A stretch of 64,000 nucleotides of DNA from Chitinophagales bacterium (GCA_017303855.1 JAFLBL010000005.1:124001-188000), one strand, 5' to 3'; shown: positions 52,847 to 60,702, counted from the first letter of the stretch. Notes: generated by a model not told the origin, from the letters alone. Made by a program: numbers and translations.

Positions 52847-53347
52847 TTAGTATCGGCTGATTTGTTCCTTTAATAGTTTACGCGCAAAGTGAATCCGGCT
52901 TTTGATGGTACCCAGCGGCTCGTGTAGTGCCTCCGCTATCTCATTGTATTTGTACCCGTCAAAATACAATAAAAAAGGGGTTCTGAATATTTCCGGCAAC
53001 TGGGTGATGGCTTTATTAATTTCTTTTATCCGTAGTTCACTTTCCGCCCCATTGGCAACAGTGGTCTGTTTCTGGTTGATCAGAAACTCATTCGGAGAAT
53101 TATCAAAAATGGTTTTTTGTTTTGCTTTCCGGCGGTAATTATTGATGAAGATATTCCGCATAATGGTAAACAACCAGGCTTTGATATTCGTCCCGACATT
53201 ATACTTGTCCTGGTTGGCCAATGCCTTATACAGCGTATCCTGGTACAGGTCATTTGCGGCTTCCGTGTCCCTGGTAAGATTCACTGCAAAAGGCTTCAGA
53301 AAGTCTGCATGTTGTAACAGCAACTGGTTGAATTCTGTACTGGCCAT
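52847..53347 (-). CDS. RNA polymerase sigma factor, ECF family, carotenoid operon
   Basis: A 166-residue ECF sigma factor from the ATG at 53347. Region 2 has FAVNLTRDTEAANDLYQDTLYKAL, then WLFTIMRNIFINNYRR. Region 4 has LPEIFRTPFLLYFDGYKYNEIAEALHEPLGTIKSRIHFARKLL. No anti-sigma gene is next to it. It precedes crtI by 9 bases, so it is co-transcribed with the pathway it probably controls, as in light-responsive crt operons of other bacteria. The frame is open to 53386, but those 13 codons lie in the operator-like region. Confidence 0.93.
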   Translation of the reverse strand: MASTEFNQLLLQHADFLKPFAVNLTRDTEAANDLYQDTLYKALANQDKYNVGTNIKAWLFTIMRNIFINNYRRKAKQKTIFDNSPNEFLINQKQTTVANGAESELRIKEINKAITQLPEIFRTPFLLYFDGYKYNEIAEALHEPLGTIKSRIHFARKLLKEQISRY

Positions 53348-53355
53348 ATTCCTAT

Positions 53356-53439
53356 GTTTAATTATGTTGGATGTAAAATTAAACAAAAAAGAGTCGGATT
53401 CGCCGTTTTTTGTTTAATTATTTTGTTAAAAAATTAAAC
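53356..53439. promoter_or_regulatory. two paired inverted repeats GTTTAATT...AATTAAAC upstream of the crt sigma factor gene
   Basis: GTTTAATT (53356-53363) and AATTAAAC (53377-53384) form one pair with 13 nt between. GTTTAATT (53412-53419) and AATTAAAC (53432-53439) form a second pair with 12 nt between. All lie in the spacer between the MerR gene end and the sigma factor start. Paired 8-bp half-sites suit a MerR-type dimer; the link to that regulator is inference. Confidence 0.7.
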
Positions 53440-53466
53440 ATTATAAATCAGTCAGTTATCCCGGTT

Positions 53467-54345
53467 TCAAAGTGTACCGAGGTAGTCAATTACTTCCTGG
53501 AGTGATTTTTTTACGCTGATTCCGGAGGGAAGTGCCCGGTTATATTGCTGGGCGGGTGCACCGGAAATCACCATCGGTATGCCGTTAAACTGAACGGATG
53601 CATTGTTCAGCATACGCTCCATATTAAAGCCGGATGTAGTGGCGGTAAGGTGTGTGAATATAAGATCGGGCTTTTTAAGACTGGCCACATAAGCCACATC
53701 TTTCAGGGGTACATTGGCACCCAGGTACAAGGTTTTCAACCCCCGGTTTTTGAGCATAAAATACATAAAGAGCAGCCCCAGTTCGTGGTGCTCTCCTTCG
53801 GGCAGAAATAACAATACGGTTTTATCCCGGTCAAGATGGGTAACACAGCCTTCTATGGCCACTACCAGTTTCTGGCGGATGATATTGGTCACCAGGTGCT
53901 CCTGCGCCGGGTTAATATGTCCGGTTAACCAGAGAATGCCGATTTTCTCCAGGAAAGGGAAAAGGATCTGCATTACGGTACGCTCAATTCCTTTCTGCGC
54001 GATATAGTTGGTGAGAATCTTTTCAAATTTCTCTATTTCCAGCTCTACCATTTCCTGTACCAGTTCATTCACGATCCGCTCCTGCATGGCCTGGGCATCG
54101 CCAAGGGAAAGGATACGGCTCCGGATCTCCTCCGGTTGCATCTTATCGATATGCGAAATCTTATACCCATATTTATTCAGCAGGGAAATATTCAGTATTG
54201 TTTTCAGCTCATCATTGCTGTAATACCGGATATTGGTATCAGTCCGCCTGGGTTTCAGAAAATGATAACGCTGCTCCCAGATACGGATCGTATGGGCCTT
54301 GATACCCGACAGATTTTCGAGGTCTTTGATGGTAAACGCATTCAT
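53467..54345 (-). CDS. MerR-family regulator with cobalamin-binding domain, CarH/LitR-like
   Basis: A 292-residue regulator. The winged helix-turn-helix (5-70) has TIKDLENLSGIKAHTIRIWEQRY. A four-helix B12-cap region (about 85-165) ends with Trp139 nine residues before Glu149-His150, the W-x9-EH motif that senses adenosylcobalamin. The Rossmann-type B12 domain has E185-x-H187-x-x-G190 (axial-ligand motif), then LKTLYLGANVPLKDV. In CarH this architecture is a photoreceptor that represses carotenoid genes in the dark. It lies 120 bases upstream of the crt operon on the same strand. Binding and light response are predicted, not shown. Confidence 0.92.
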   Translation of the reverse strand: MNAFTIKDLENLSGIKAHTIRIWEQRYHFLKPRRTDTNIRYYSNDELKTILNISLLNKYGYKISHIDKMQPEEIRSRILSLGDAQAMQERIVNELVQEMVELEIEKFEKILTNYIAQKGIERTVMQILFPFLEKIGILWLTGHINPAQEHLVTNIIRQKLVVAIEGCVTHLDRDKTVLLFLPEGEHHELGLLFMYFMLKNRGLKTLYLGANVPLKDVAYVASLKKPDLIFTHLTATTSGFNMERMLNNASVQFNGIPMVISGAPAQQYNRALPSGISVKKSLQEVIDYLGTL

Positions 54346-54376
54346 AACAGCATAGTTACAAATGGGGAGGGAAAAG

Positions 54377-54480
54377 GTTTAGTTGTTGAGGGGTTTAGTT
54401 GTTGAGTTGTTGAGTTGTTGAGAATGCTACTTAGAAGGGGCTGTTGACTACTAACTACTATCTGCTAACTACTAACTAGA
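54377..54480 (+). repeat. composite repeat element, copy D (octamers, 23-nt core, heptamers)
   Basis: Octamers GTTTAGTT, GTTGAGGG, GTTTAGTT, GTTGAGTT, GTTGAGTT (54377-54416), then the core (54423-54445, ending CTTAGAAGGGGCTGTT), then heptamers GACTACT, AACTACT, ATCTGCT, AACTACT, AACTAGA. The last unit contains the stop codon of the CpsB-type phosphatase gene. Confidence 0.92.
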
Positions 54481-55225
54481 GTCCAGCGTTCCTGATCTTC
54501 CCCGTATCCATCAGTTTCCGTAACTGTGCACCGAGGGCGGGACTGTGTAAGGCTTCCAGGTGGCGGAAATGGTGCATATCGGTACCGATCAGGTCGTAGG
54601 CATTTTGTTTTACCAGGTAATTGGCCAGTTCGGTTACCGTACGGCCATAGTAGCCGCCCAGGGAAAGCAGATTGAGCTGAAAGAGGCAACCGGCTTCTTT
54701 GAGTTCGCCATAAAAGGCTTTGTTCTGTTCCAGGTAAATATAGCGTTCCGGGTGTGCGATCACGGGCTGATAACCCTGCATCTGCATATCAAATAATATA
54801 TCCTTGAGGCTGTGCGAAGGATAGGCCATGGAAAATTCGACCAGGACCATTTTCCCGCTGATCGTCAGCAGCGGCTCATTGTTGGCCAGCAGTCCGGCCA
54901 CATAATCATCCAGGAAATATTCAGCACCGGCGTGTATTTCAACTTCCAGTCCGGCTTCTTTTACCGCCGTTCGTACCCATTCCAGCCGCTCCAGTATTAC
55001 TTCCCGGGTATTCTTATACATATCCCACATGATATGCGGCGTAGTAATTATTTTTTTATACCCGAGTGCGTGCAGACCGCCAATCAGCTGCAGCGAGGTT
55101 TCGATATCCGGTGCCCCGTCATCAATACCCGGAATCAGATGCGAGTGCATGTCGGTTTGCAACAGGCCGATCGCCGCTTTATCCGCGGCTTTATCCGGTT
55201 TTGATCTGGAGAAAAATTTAAACAT
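54476..55225 (-). CDS. CpsB/YwqE-type tyrosine-protein phosphatase (PHP fold)
   Basis: A 249-residue metal-dependent phosphatase that controls polysaccharide assembly by dephosphorylating a BY-kinase. Metal ligands are visible in DMHSHLIPGIDDG (Asp25, His27, His29), TTPHIM, the HAGAEYF segment near 102, VIAHPERY near 158 and GTDMHHF near 215. It opens the surface polysaccharide block on the minus strand. No BY-kinase gene is present in this window. The length is normal for the family. Confidence 0.93.
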   Translation of the reverse strand: MFKFFSRSKPDKAADKAAIGLLQTDMHSHLIPGIDDGAPDIETSLQLIGGLHALGYKKIITTPHIMWDMYKNTREVILERLEWVRTAVKEAGLEVEIHAGAEYFLDDYVAGLLANNEPLLTISGKMVLVEFSMAYPSHSLKDILFDMQMQGYQPVIAHPERYIYLEQNKAFYGELKEAGCLFQLNLLSLGGYYGRTVTELANYLVKQNAYDLIGTDMHHFRHLEALHSPALGAQLRKLMDTGKIRNAGL

Positions 55226-55275
55226 GCAGGGTGACGTCTTTGATGCCGAAATTACAACTGAAATTCATCTTTTGT

Positions 55276-55938
55276 TCAGAAACTTCTTTTGGGCAGCGAA
55301 GGAAATACTTTATACACGAGGTTACTCTTGGGAAAAACCACATACCAGGCCGTTAGAAAAAGGATCATAAAGTCCGTGTAGAAGGTCTGGTGCTGCTGGT
55401 ACCAGACCTCAAGGGCTCCTTTATACGGCAGTATAATATCCCGGTAACACTCCTGCGGCGGCAGCTTACTCTGCGTGATAATCAGTTCCTCATCACGGAA
55501 TACAATGGAACCAATACCGGTCAGGCCCGGTTGCGCATTATACACTTTGGATTTCATTTCATCCGAATAGCGGTCAAACCCCACTTTCATCAGCGGGCGG
55601 GGGCCCACAAACGACATATCACCCGTGAGTATATTGATTACCTGGGGCAGTTCATTGATCTTGCTCTGGCGGAGGAAACGGCCAACAGCGGTAATCCGCG
55701 GATCCTTCCGCACGGTCATGTCACCGTGTCCCATATTGGGACTGTTTTTCAGCATGGTCGCGAATTTCCAGATCTTAAAAATGGTATTCTTATACCCCAC
55801 TCTTTCCTGCAGGAAAAATACTTCATGTTCACCCGTCAGTACTAACAGGAGAATGATCGGGATAAACACCGGCAGCAGGACCACCAGTGCCAGGAAGGAA
55901 AACAGCAGATCAAAAAAACGCTTAATGAATTTGTACAT
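55276..55938 (-). CDS. sugar-phosphate transferase, PglC-like (initiating glycosyltransferase)
   Basis: A 220-residue monotopic membrane enzyme that moves a sugar phosphate from a UDP-sugar to undecaprenyl phosphate, the first step of polysaccharide or glycan assembly. The N-terminal hydrophobic helix (about 12-33) is followed by FKIWKFATMLKNSP, RKDPRITAVGRFLRQSKINELPQVINILTGDMSFVGPRP and YNAQPGLTGI, the bacterial sugar transferase domain. The short length matches PglC rather than the five-helix WbaP type. It lies 20 bases after the aminotransferase gene. Confidence 0.93.
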   Translation of the reverse strand: MYKFIKRFFDLLFSFLALVVLLPVFIPIILLLVLTGEHEVFFLQERVGYKNTIFKIWKFATMLKNSPNMGHGDMTVRKDPRITAVGRFLRQSKINELPQVINILTGDMSFVGPRPLMKVGFDRYSDEMKSKVYNAQPGLTGIGSIVFRDEELIITQSKLPPQECYRDIILPYKGALEVWYQQHQTFYTDFMILFLTAWYVVFPKSNLVYKVFPSLPKRSF

Positions 55939-55958
55939 ACACTTGGATATTGTTCACG

Positions 55959-57107
55959 TTAACCAATAGCCGCTTTTATTTCGCGGGCTACAATGGCCAG
56001 TTCCTCATCCGTAATATTGGTGGAACTCGGGATACTGAGACAGGTATGGTAAATATAGTCCGACCTGTCCTGCCGCTGAATATACACGCAGTCCTTATAC
56101 ATCGGCAGCTTATTCATCGGCATCCAGAACCGGCGGCTCAGGATTTTATTGGCATTGAGGTGTTCCAGCAGGGCTTCCTGCTTTTCGGTCTGGATGGTAA
56201 ACAACCATCCGTTGACATTCACTTCCGGCAATTCCTGCTGAAAGCGGATATCGGCTACACCTGCCAGTTGCTCTTTATAAAACGCCACGATCTGTTTCTT
56301 ACGTTCAATAAACGAAGGAAGCAATTCCATCTGGGCCACGCCGATGGCGGCCAGCACATTCACCAGCCGGTAGTTATACCCTACTTCGTCATGATAATAT
56401 TCATCCGCACTGGCTTTTGCCGTAGTGGTGAGGTGTTTCGCTTTTCTGGCCAGTTCTTCATTGTCGGTAACAATCACGCCGCCACCGCCGGTAGAAATGA
56501 TTTTATTCCCGTTGAAGCTGAATGCCGCCAGCGGACTGAACGTACCGGCACTTTTCCCCTTATAGGTGGTACCCAGTGCTTCCGTGGCATCTTCCACCAC
56601 CGGCAAGGGGTAACGGCTGACGATTGAACTGAACCGGTCCATATCGCACATATTCCCGAGAATATGCACGGGCATGATGGCGCCAATACGACGACCGTCT
56701 TTTTTATAATAGAGTGCCTCTCCTTTTATTTCCGTCTGCGTGGACAGAAATTCGTCGAGCAAATCAAGATCCATCTGCCACATCAGCGGATCCGCATCAA
56801 TCAGCAATGGCTCGGCTCCTATGTATTTAATGGAATTGGCAGACGCTACAAAGGTCAGGTTGGGAAGGAGCACATAGTCATGCTGCTTCACACCGGATAA
56901 TAAGAGGGAAATATGCAGGGCTGCGGTTCCGTTTACAGCGGCTATGCCGTATTTCGCTCCGGCAAAATCCGCCACCATCTGCTCAAACTTTGTTACATAG
57001 GAACCCACGGAAGAAATCCAGCCGGTATCGAGGCAGTCTTTTACATACTTCCATTCATTCCCCGCCATATTCGGCAGACTGAGGGCAATAAATTTATCGT
57101 TACTCAT
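55959..57107 (-). CDS. DegT/DnrJ/EryC1-family sugar aminotransferase, PglE/LegC-like
   Basis: A 382-residue PLP enzyme that transfers an amino group to a nucleotide keto-sugar. From the ATG at 57107: GYVTKFEQMVADFAG-type start, VNGTAALHISLLLSG near 58-72, PNLTFVASAN, EDATEALGTTYKGK near 172, and the PLP lysine Lys202 in FSFNGNKIISTGGGG. The C-terminal part ends SSTNITDEELAIVAREIKAAI. The start overlaps the end of the upstream SDR gene by 8 bases. In context it may make a 4-amino sugar, as in bacillosamine synthesis; the product is inferred. Confidence 0.9.
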   Translation of the reverse strand: MSNDKFIALSLPNMAGNEWKYVKDCLDTGWISSVGSYVTKFEQMVADFAGAKYGIAAVNGTAALHISLLLSGVKQHDYVLLPNLTFVASANSIKYIGAEPLLIDADPLMWQMDLDLLDEFLSTQTEIKGEALYYKKDGRRIGAIMPVHILGNMCDMDRFSSIVSRYPLPVVEDATEALGTTYKGKSAGTFSPLAAFSFNGNKIISTGGGGVIVTDNEELARKAKHLTTTAKASADEYYHDEVGYNYRLVNVLAAIGVAQMELLPSFIERKKQIVAFYKEQLAGVADIRFQQELPEVNVNGWLFTIQTEKQEALLEHLNANKILSRRFWMPMNKLPMYKDCVYIQRQDRSDYIYHTCLSIPSSTNITDEELAIVAREIKAAIG

Positions 57108-58095
57108 ATACCAGTTTTCCGGATTCAAGATAGGCATTGTACCAGTCCACCGTAATCTTCAATCCCTCTTTCCACATTACTTTCGGCTCATAACCCAGCT
57201 GGGTACGGGCCTTGGTAATATCCGGACAACGGCGGCTCACCGAACCGGGATAGGTCGGGGCATTTTCAAATTCTCCTTTAAAATCCATCAGTTCACCGGC
57301 ATAGTGAATGAGGTCGCCGATGGATATCTCATCCTGTGTGCCGATATGATAGGTCTCCCCGTTGGTATTGGGTTTTTCCATGGCCAGTACGGTTCCTTCC
57401 ACAGCATCGCTGATATAGCAAAACGCACGGGTCTGGTCATGTCCATATACTTTAAACGGATTCTCTCCCTTACGATACCGTACCACCAGGTGAGGAATGA
57501 CGTGTTTGAAACCCATCCGCGGACCATATACGTTGTGATAACGTACAATAGTGGCTTCAAAGCCGAGTATACGCGCATAGTTCAGGAAACCGGATTCACC
57601 CAGCATCTTGGTAACCGCATACGTGAAACGCGGATGACCGATATCCTGGATGCAAAGCGGTACTTCTTCCGGTGTAGGCGTGGTATAGCCAAAAGCCTCG
57701 ATGGTACCCGCGTAACATTCGCTGGTGGAGGTAAACAATACTTTACCGATCTTACTGCGACGTATCCACTCCAGTGTATTAAAAATTAAAGCGGTATTGA
57801 TGCGGATAATTTCATGCGGTATGGAATTCGCATTGTCCACTCCTACCACGGAAGCCAGCATATACACCTGGTCATACGTGTCATCCAGCAGATTGTAGGT
57901 AGCGGGATCGGTAAAATCACCTGGCACCACGCGGATGCCGTGCTTACTTACCAGTTCGGTAAAATAATCATCCTGTTTACCCCGCGCAAAATTGTCCGCA
58001 ATGGTTAACTCATAATCACGGTTTTCCGCCAGGTATTTGGTAATGTTGAACCCGATAAATCCGGCGCCGCCGAGGAGGAGTACTTTTTTAGACAT
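57100..58095 (-). CDS. NAD-dependent epimerase/dehydratase (extended SDR)
   Basis: A 331-residue nucleotide-sugar SDR. The cofactor motif is GGAGFIG (9-15). The active site has Ser/Thr in FTSTSECYAG and Tyr159-x3-Lys163 in FTYAVTK. NVYGPRMGFKHVIPHLV and DQTRAFCYISDAVEGTV are typical of the UDP-glucuronate decarboxylase/4-epimerase group. The substrate is not determined. It is translationally coupled to the aminotransferase (8-base overlap). Upstream are heptamer arrays and the nucleotide-sugar dehydrogenase gene. Confidence 0.88.
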   Translation of the reverse strand: MSKKVLLLGGAGFIGFNITKYLAENRDYELTIADNFARGKQDDYFTELVSKHGIRVVPGDFTDPATYNLLDDTYDQVYMLASVVGVDNANSIPHEIIRINTALIFNTLEWIRRSKIGKVLFTSTSECYAGTIEAFGYTTPTPEEVPLCIQDIGHPRFTYAVTKMLGESGFLNYARILGFEATIVRYHNVYGPRMGFKHVIPHLVVRYRKGENPFKVYGHDQTRAFCYISDAVEGTVLAMEKPNTNGETYHIGTQDEISIGDLIHYAGELMDFKGEFENAPTYPGSVSRRCPDITKARTQLGYEPKVMWKEGLKITVDWYNAYLESGKLVYE

Positions 58096-58103
58096 GGATA
58101 TGA

Positions 58104-58138
58104 GTTGTAAGTTTTAAGTTATAAGTTGTAAGTGTGAA
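58104..58138. repeat. heptamer array (GTTGTAA/GTTTTAA/GTTATAA)
   Basis: Five units in 7-nt register directly upstream of the SDR start. Confidence 0.8.
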
Positions 58139-58235
58139 CATAAGCTAAAAGAAACCGTTGATTAAATATACTAAGCGACGGAATATTCAATACGCAATGT
58201 TCAATATTCAATTTTTATTTCAGGGCTGCAACCAG

Positions 58236-58326
58236 CTTCGTACTTCGCACTTCGTACTTCGCACCTCGCACTTCGTACTTCGTACCTCGCACTTCGTACT
58301 TCGCACCTCGCACTTCGTACTTAGTA
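58236..58326. repeat. heptamer array (CTTCGTA/CTTCGCA/CCTCGCA)
   Basis: Thirteen units in exact register, ending four bases before the stop codon of the nucleotide-sugar dehydrogenase gene. A short frame across it encodes only a 7-residue repetition and is an artefact. Confidence 0.92.
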
Positions 58327-58330
58327 ATTA

Positions 58331-59842
58331 CTACAGGTCACCTCGTCCCAGCACTTTCACCACATGTTTTTCTCCCAATGATTTTATTTCGTCGTTGGTC
58401 AGTACACCGATGGTATCATAAACCCAGGCAGCCGGTTTGCTGCTGATCTTTTCCAGCAGCGCGGCATTGCCGCGGTAGTCTTTATGCCCGGTGGTAACCA
58501 CCACCACATCATAATCCTCCTTCAGCAGACTTTCCAGATCCTGGTTGATCCAGAGATCTTTTTCTTCCCAGTATTTTACATGCGGATCATGCAGGGTTAC
58601 TTCACATCCTTCTTCCAGCAGGTGATCGTAGAATCCTTCCACCGGTGTATACCGGGTATCGCCCACGTCATTCAGGTAACTCACCCCGAGCAGCAGAATT
58701 TTTTTCCCAGCCAGTGAACCGGTATACTGATCGCGGAGAAATTCAAATGCATAGACCGGCATCTTATCATTGATATGAACTCCTTTCTCACTTTGTCCCA
58801 GCTTTTCTTCACTGCCAAACAGGTTCATTCTGGCCCAGCTGGCCAGTAAGGGATCCTTGGTAAGGCAATAGCCGCCAACACCCAGACCGGGCAACATGAT
58901 ATTTTTATGCGTAGGGCGCATCCGGATCGCGTTCACCACTTCATAAATATCCACCCCGGCTTCTTCAGCAAACCGGCTCCATTCCACCATAAAGGCGATG
59001 TTCATTGCCCGGTAGGAATTCTCCAGCACTTTGGCCATTTCAGTGGCATTGGTATTGCCGAGACGGGTCAGCGGGTATTCATCTGTACGGATTACGGTGC
59101 GGAGAAATGTCTCCACCGCTTCCGCGCTTTTCTCATCGGTACCAGCGAAAACACGATAGAAATTCTGGATGGAATCAATGTACTTCGGTCCGGGCATCAC
59201 CCGCTCATAAGAGTGACCTACTTTAATTTTATCCGTGGCCAGTCCCCGTTTAGCCAGTGACTCTTCCAGCAAGGGACGAACAATTTTTTGAGCCGTACCC
59301 GGGGGCACGGTTGTCTCCACCAATACCAATACATCTTCTTTGCAGTGGGTCCCGATCGCTTCAATGGCTTTACGGAAAGGCGTAAGGTTGACATCATAAC
59401 CTTCGAGATCCCTGTTCTTTGCCGATTTTTTCTGTACATCCAGGTTGATGTCCACCACCACCACATCGGCTTTGCTATAGACATAACTGTCGAAAGTGGC
59501 ATAGTAATTCTTTTTCCGCCTGGCTTCTTCGTAATACAATCCTATTTTAGGATCGGATGCCAGTACCGGGAACACGCCTTCATTGATGGAACGGATTTTC
59601 CAATAAGAGGCGGGCGTGGGCAGGTCAATACCAATTACGGCGTACTCTTCGGTGAGTGCGTTGGCCACAACCAGTCCCATTACAGACCCCACAAAGCCGA
59701 GGCCCTGTACTACTACCACTTTCTTACCTGGATGCAAGGCAATAAACGCATCAATGCCGGCTTTATCGTCGGAGGAGGCAGGAATGGCATATTCAATGCC
59801 TGTGATCGGGCTTTTTGACAAGGATAATGTGGTTGTGCTCAT
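58331..59842 (-). CDS. nucleotide-sugar dehydrogenase (UDP-ManNAcA/UDP-GlcA dehydrogenase family)
   Basis: A 503-residue NAD-dependent enzyme that oxidises a UDP-sugar to the uronic acid. The Rossmann motif GLGFVG is at 47-52, and the catalytic Cys326 lies in GVGGYCLTKDP. PGTAQKIV near 181 and the C-terminal GVSYLNDVGDTRYTPVEGF are also family motifs. About 38 extra residues precede the Rossmann strand, more than in most relatives; SLSKSPITGIEYAIPASSDD has no recognised motif. Its product would feed the surface glycan. It is the likely supplier of a uronic acid residue. Confidence 0.9.
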   Translation of the reverse strand: MSTTTLSLSKSPITGIEYAIPASSDDKAGIDAFIALHPGKKVVVVQGLGFVGSVMGLVVANALTEEYAVIGIDLPTPASYWKIRSINEGVFPVLASDPKIGLYYEEARRKKNYYATFDSYVYSKADVVVVDINLDVQKKSAKNRDLEGYDVNLTPFRKAIEAIGTHCKEDVLVLVETTVPPGTAQKIVRPLLEESLAKRGLATDKIKVGHSYERVMPGPKYIDSIQNFYRVFAGTDEKSAEAVETFLRTVIRTDEYPLTRLGNTNATEMAKVLENSYRAMNIAFMVEWSRFAEEAGVDIYEVVNAIRMRPTHKNIMLPGLGVGGYCLTKDPLLASWARMNLFGSEEKLGQSEKGVHINDKMPVYAFEFLRDQYTGSLAGKKILLLGVSYLNDVGDTRYTPVEGFYDHLLEEGCEVTLHDPHVKYWEEKDLWINQDLESLLKEDYDVVVVTTGHKDYRGNAALLEKISSKPAAWVYDTIGVLTNDEIKSLGEKHVVKVLGRGDL

Positions 59843-59847
59843 GGTTA

Positions 59848-60525
59848 TTAGTCCGCTTGTAATTTAAACAGATGCTCCCCGATCTTTGTAAAGGCCCAGG
59901 GGGTTTTATAGGTTGTCGCTTTTATCCGGCGTTCAATCTCCTCCGGTGAATGTTCCGGCCGGATATGGCAAAGATCATCCAGTTGTTTTCTTGTAAACGG
60001 TTTTCTTTTCCACGTCTCGTTAGTAACCGGTAGCGGCGCCCCCTGCTGAATGAGTTCCATCATTTCATAAAAGCTTTCTTCAATCAGGTGATAACAGTGC
60101 TGGGTGATTTTGTAAACGGAATCTTCCGGCAGGACTGGAAACCGTTTTACCTGTATTATACTCCCGGAATCCACCATCGCTTTCATATGATGACAGGTAA
60201 TGCCGTATTCGCCGGCGCCTTCATATACCGCGAAATTAGTACAACCCGTGCCGGGATATTCAGGACTGCCGGGATGGAAATTAATCGCCGCCACTGAAGC
60301 GCTTTCCAGTAATGAGGCGGGATAGATCCAGGAAGAAATAAATGAGATCATCAGTTCCCCTTTCCAGTTCAGTACGTCGGGGGGCAGTTTATCATGCCGG
60401 CTGCCGGAAAAAATGGTGGCCTTAGGGAAATGTGCCCGGATATACTCTTCGGCACGTTGCGCATATTCATTCTCTTTTTTGCGCAGTAATAACACACGAT
60501 ATGCTGTCCGGTCCAAAGGCTTCAC
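59848..60525 (-). CDS. formyltransferase-family protein (sugar N-formyltransferase-like)
   Basis: A protein of about 225 residues related to methionyl-tRNA formyltransferase and sugar N-formyltransferases. The catalytic triad is visible as AINFHPGSPEYPGTGCTN (Asn and His) and AMVDSGSIIQV (Asp). The frame is open to an ATG at 60648, but its first 26 codons are translated heptamers (repeated NFQPRTS) and a TACCTTTG promoter box lies at 60564-60557, so GTG at 60525 is preferred. In the glycan block it may N-formylate an amino sugar, using 10-formyl-tetrahydrofolate. The substrate is inferred. Confidence 0.78.
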   Translation of the reverse strand: MKPLDRTAYRVLLLRKKENEYAQRAEEYIRAHFPKATIFSGSRHDKLPPDVLNWKGELMISFISSWIYPASLLESASVAAINFHPGSPEYPGTGCTNFAVYEGAGEYGITCHHMKAMVDSGSIIQVKRFPVLPEDSVYKITQHCYHLIEESFYEMMELIQQGAPLPVTNETWKRKPFTRKQLDDLCHIRPEHSPEEIERRIKATTYKTPWAFTKIGEHLFKLQAD

Positions 60526-60556
60526 GTAAGGTTGGTTATAGCGGTTTTTAAGAGGG

Positions 60557-60564
60557 CAAAGGTA
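60557..60564 (-). promoter_or_regulatory. candidate -7 promoter box (TACCTTTG) for the formyltransferase gene
   Basis: The minus strand reads TACCTTTG, matching TAnnTTTG, 31 bases before the GTG at 60525. It sits between the heptamer array and the gene, after the terminator of the upstream acetyltransferase gene. Confidence 0.5.
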
Positions 60565-60576
60565 CCGATAAATGTT

Positions 60577-60639
60577 GGAAGTTGGAGGTTCGAGGTTGGA
60601 GGTTCGAGGTTGGAAGTTGGAGGTTCGAGGTTGGAAGTT
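60577..60639. repeat. heptamer array (GGAAGTT/GGAGGTT/CGAGGTT)
   Basis: Nine units in exact 7-nt register between the acetyltransferase terminator and the formyltransferase promoter box. The frame through it is open on the minus strand and falsely extends the formyltransferase. Confidence 0.92.
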
Positions 60640-60652
60640 TTCATTCACGCAT

Positions 60653-60679
60653 AAAAAAAACCCGGGCTGGCCGGGTTTT
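60653..60679 (-). terminator. terminator downstream of the acetyltransferase gene
   Basis: CCCGG-GCTGG-CCGGG flanked by A- and T-runs; on the minus strand the stem is followed by eight T. It is likely bidirectional. Confidence 0.88.
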
Positions 60680-60702
60680 ATAAAATGATATAACAGGAAT
60701 GT

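Noticed and set aside
58158..58421. Plus-strand frame with repeated LRTSHFV
   Set aside because: It arises from the 7-nt repeat (three heptamers give seven codons); non-coding array.
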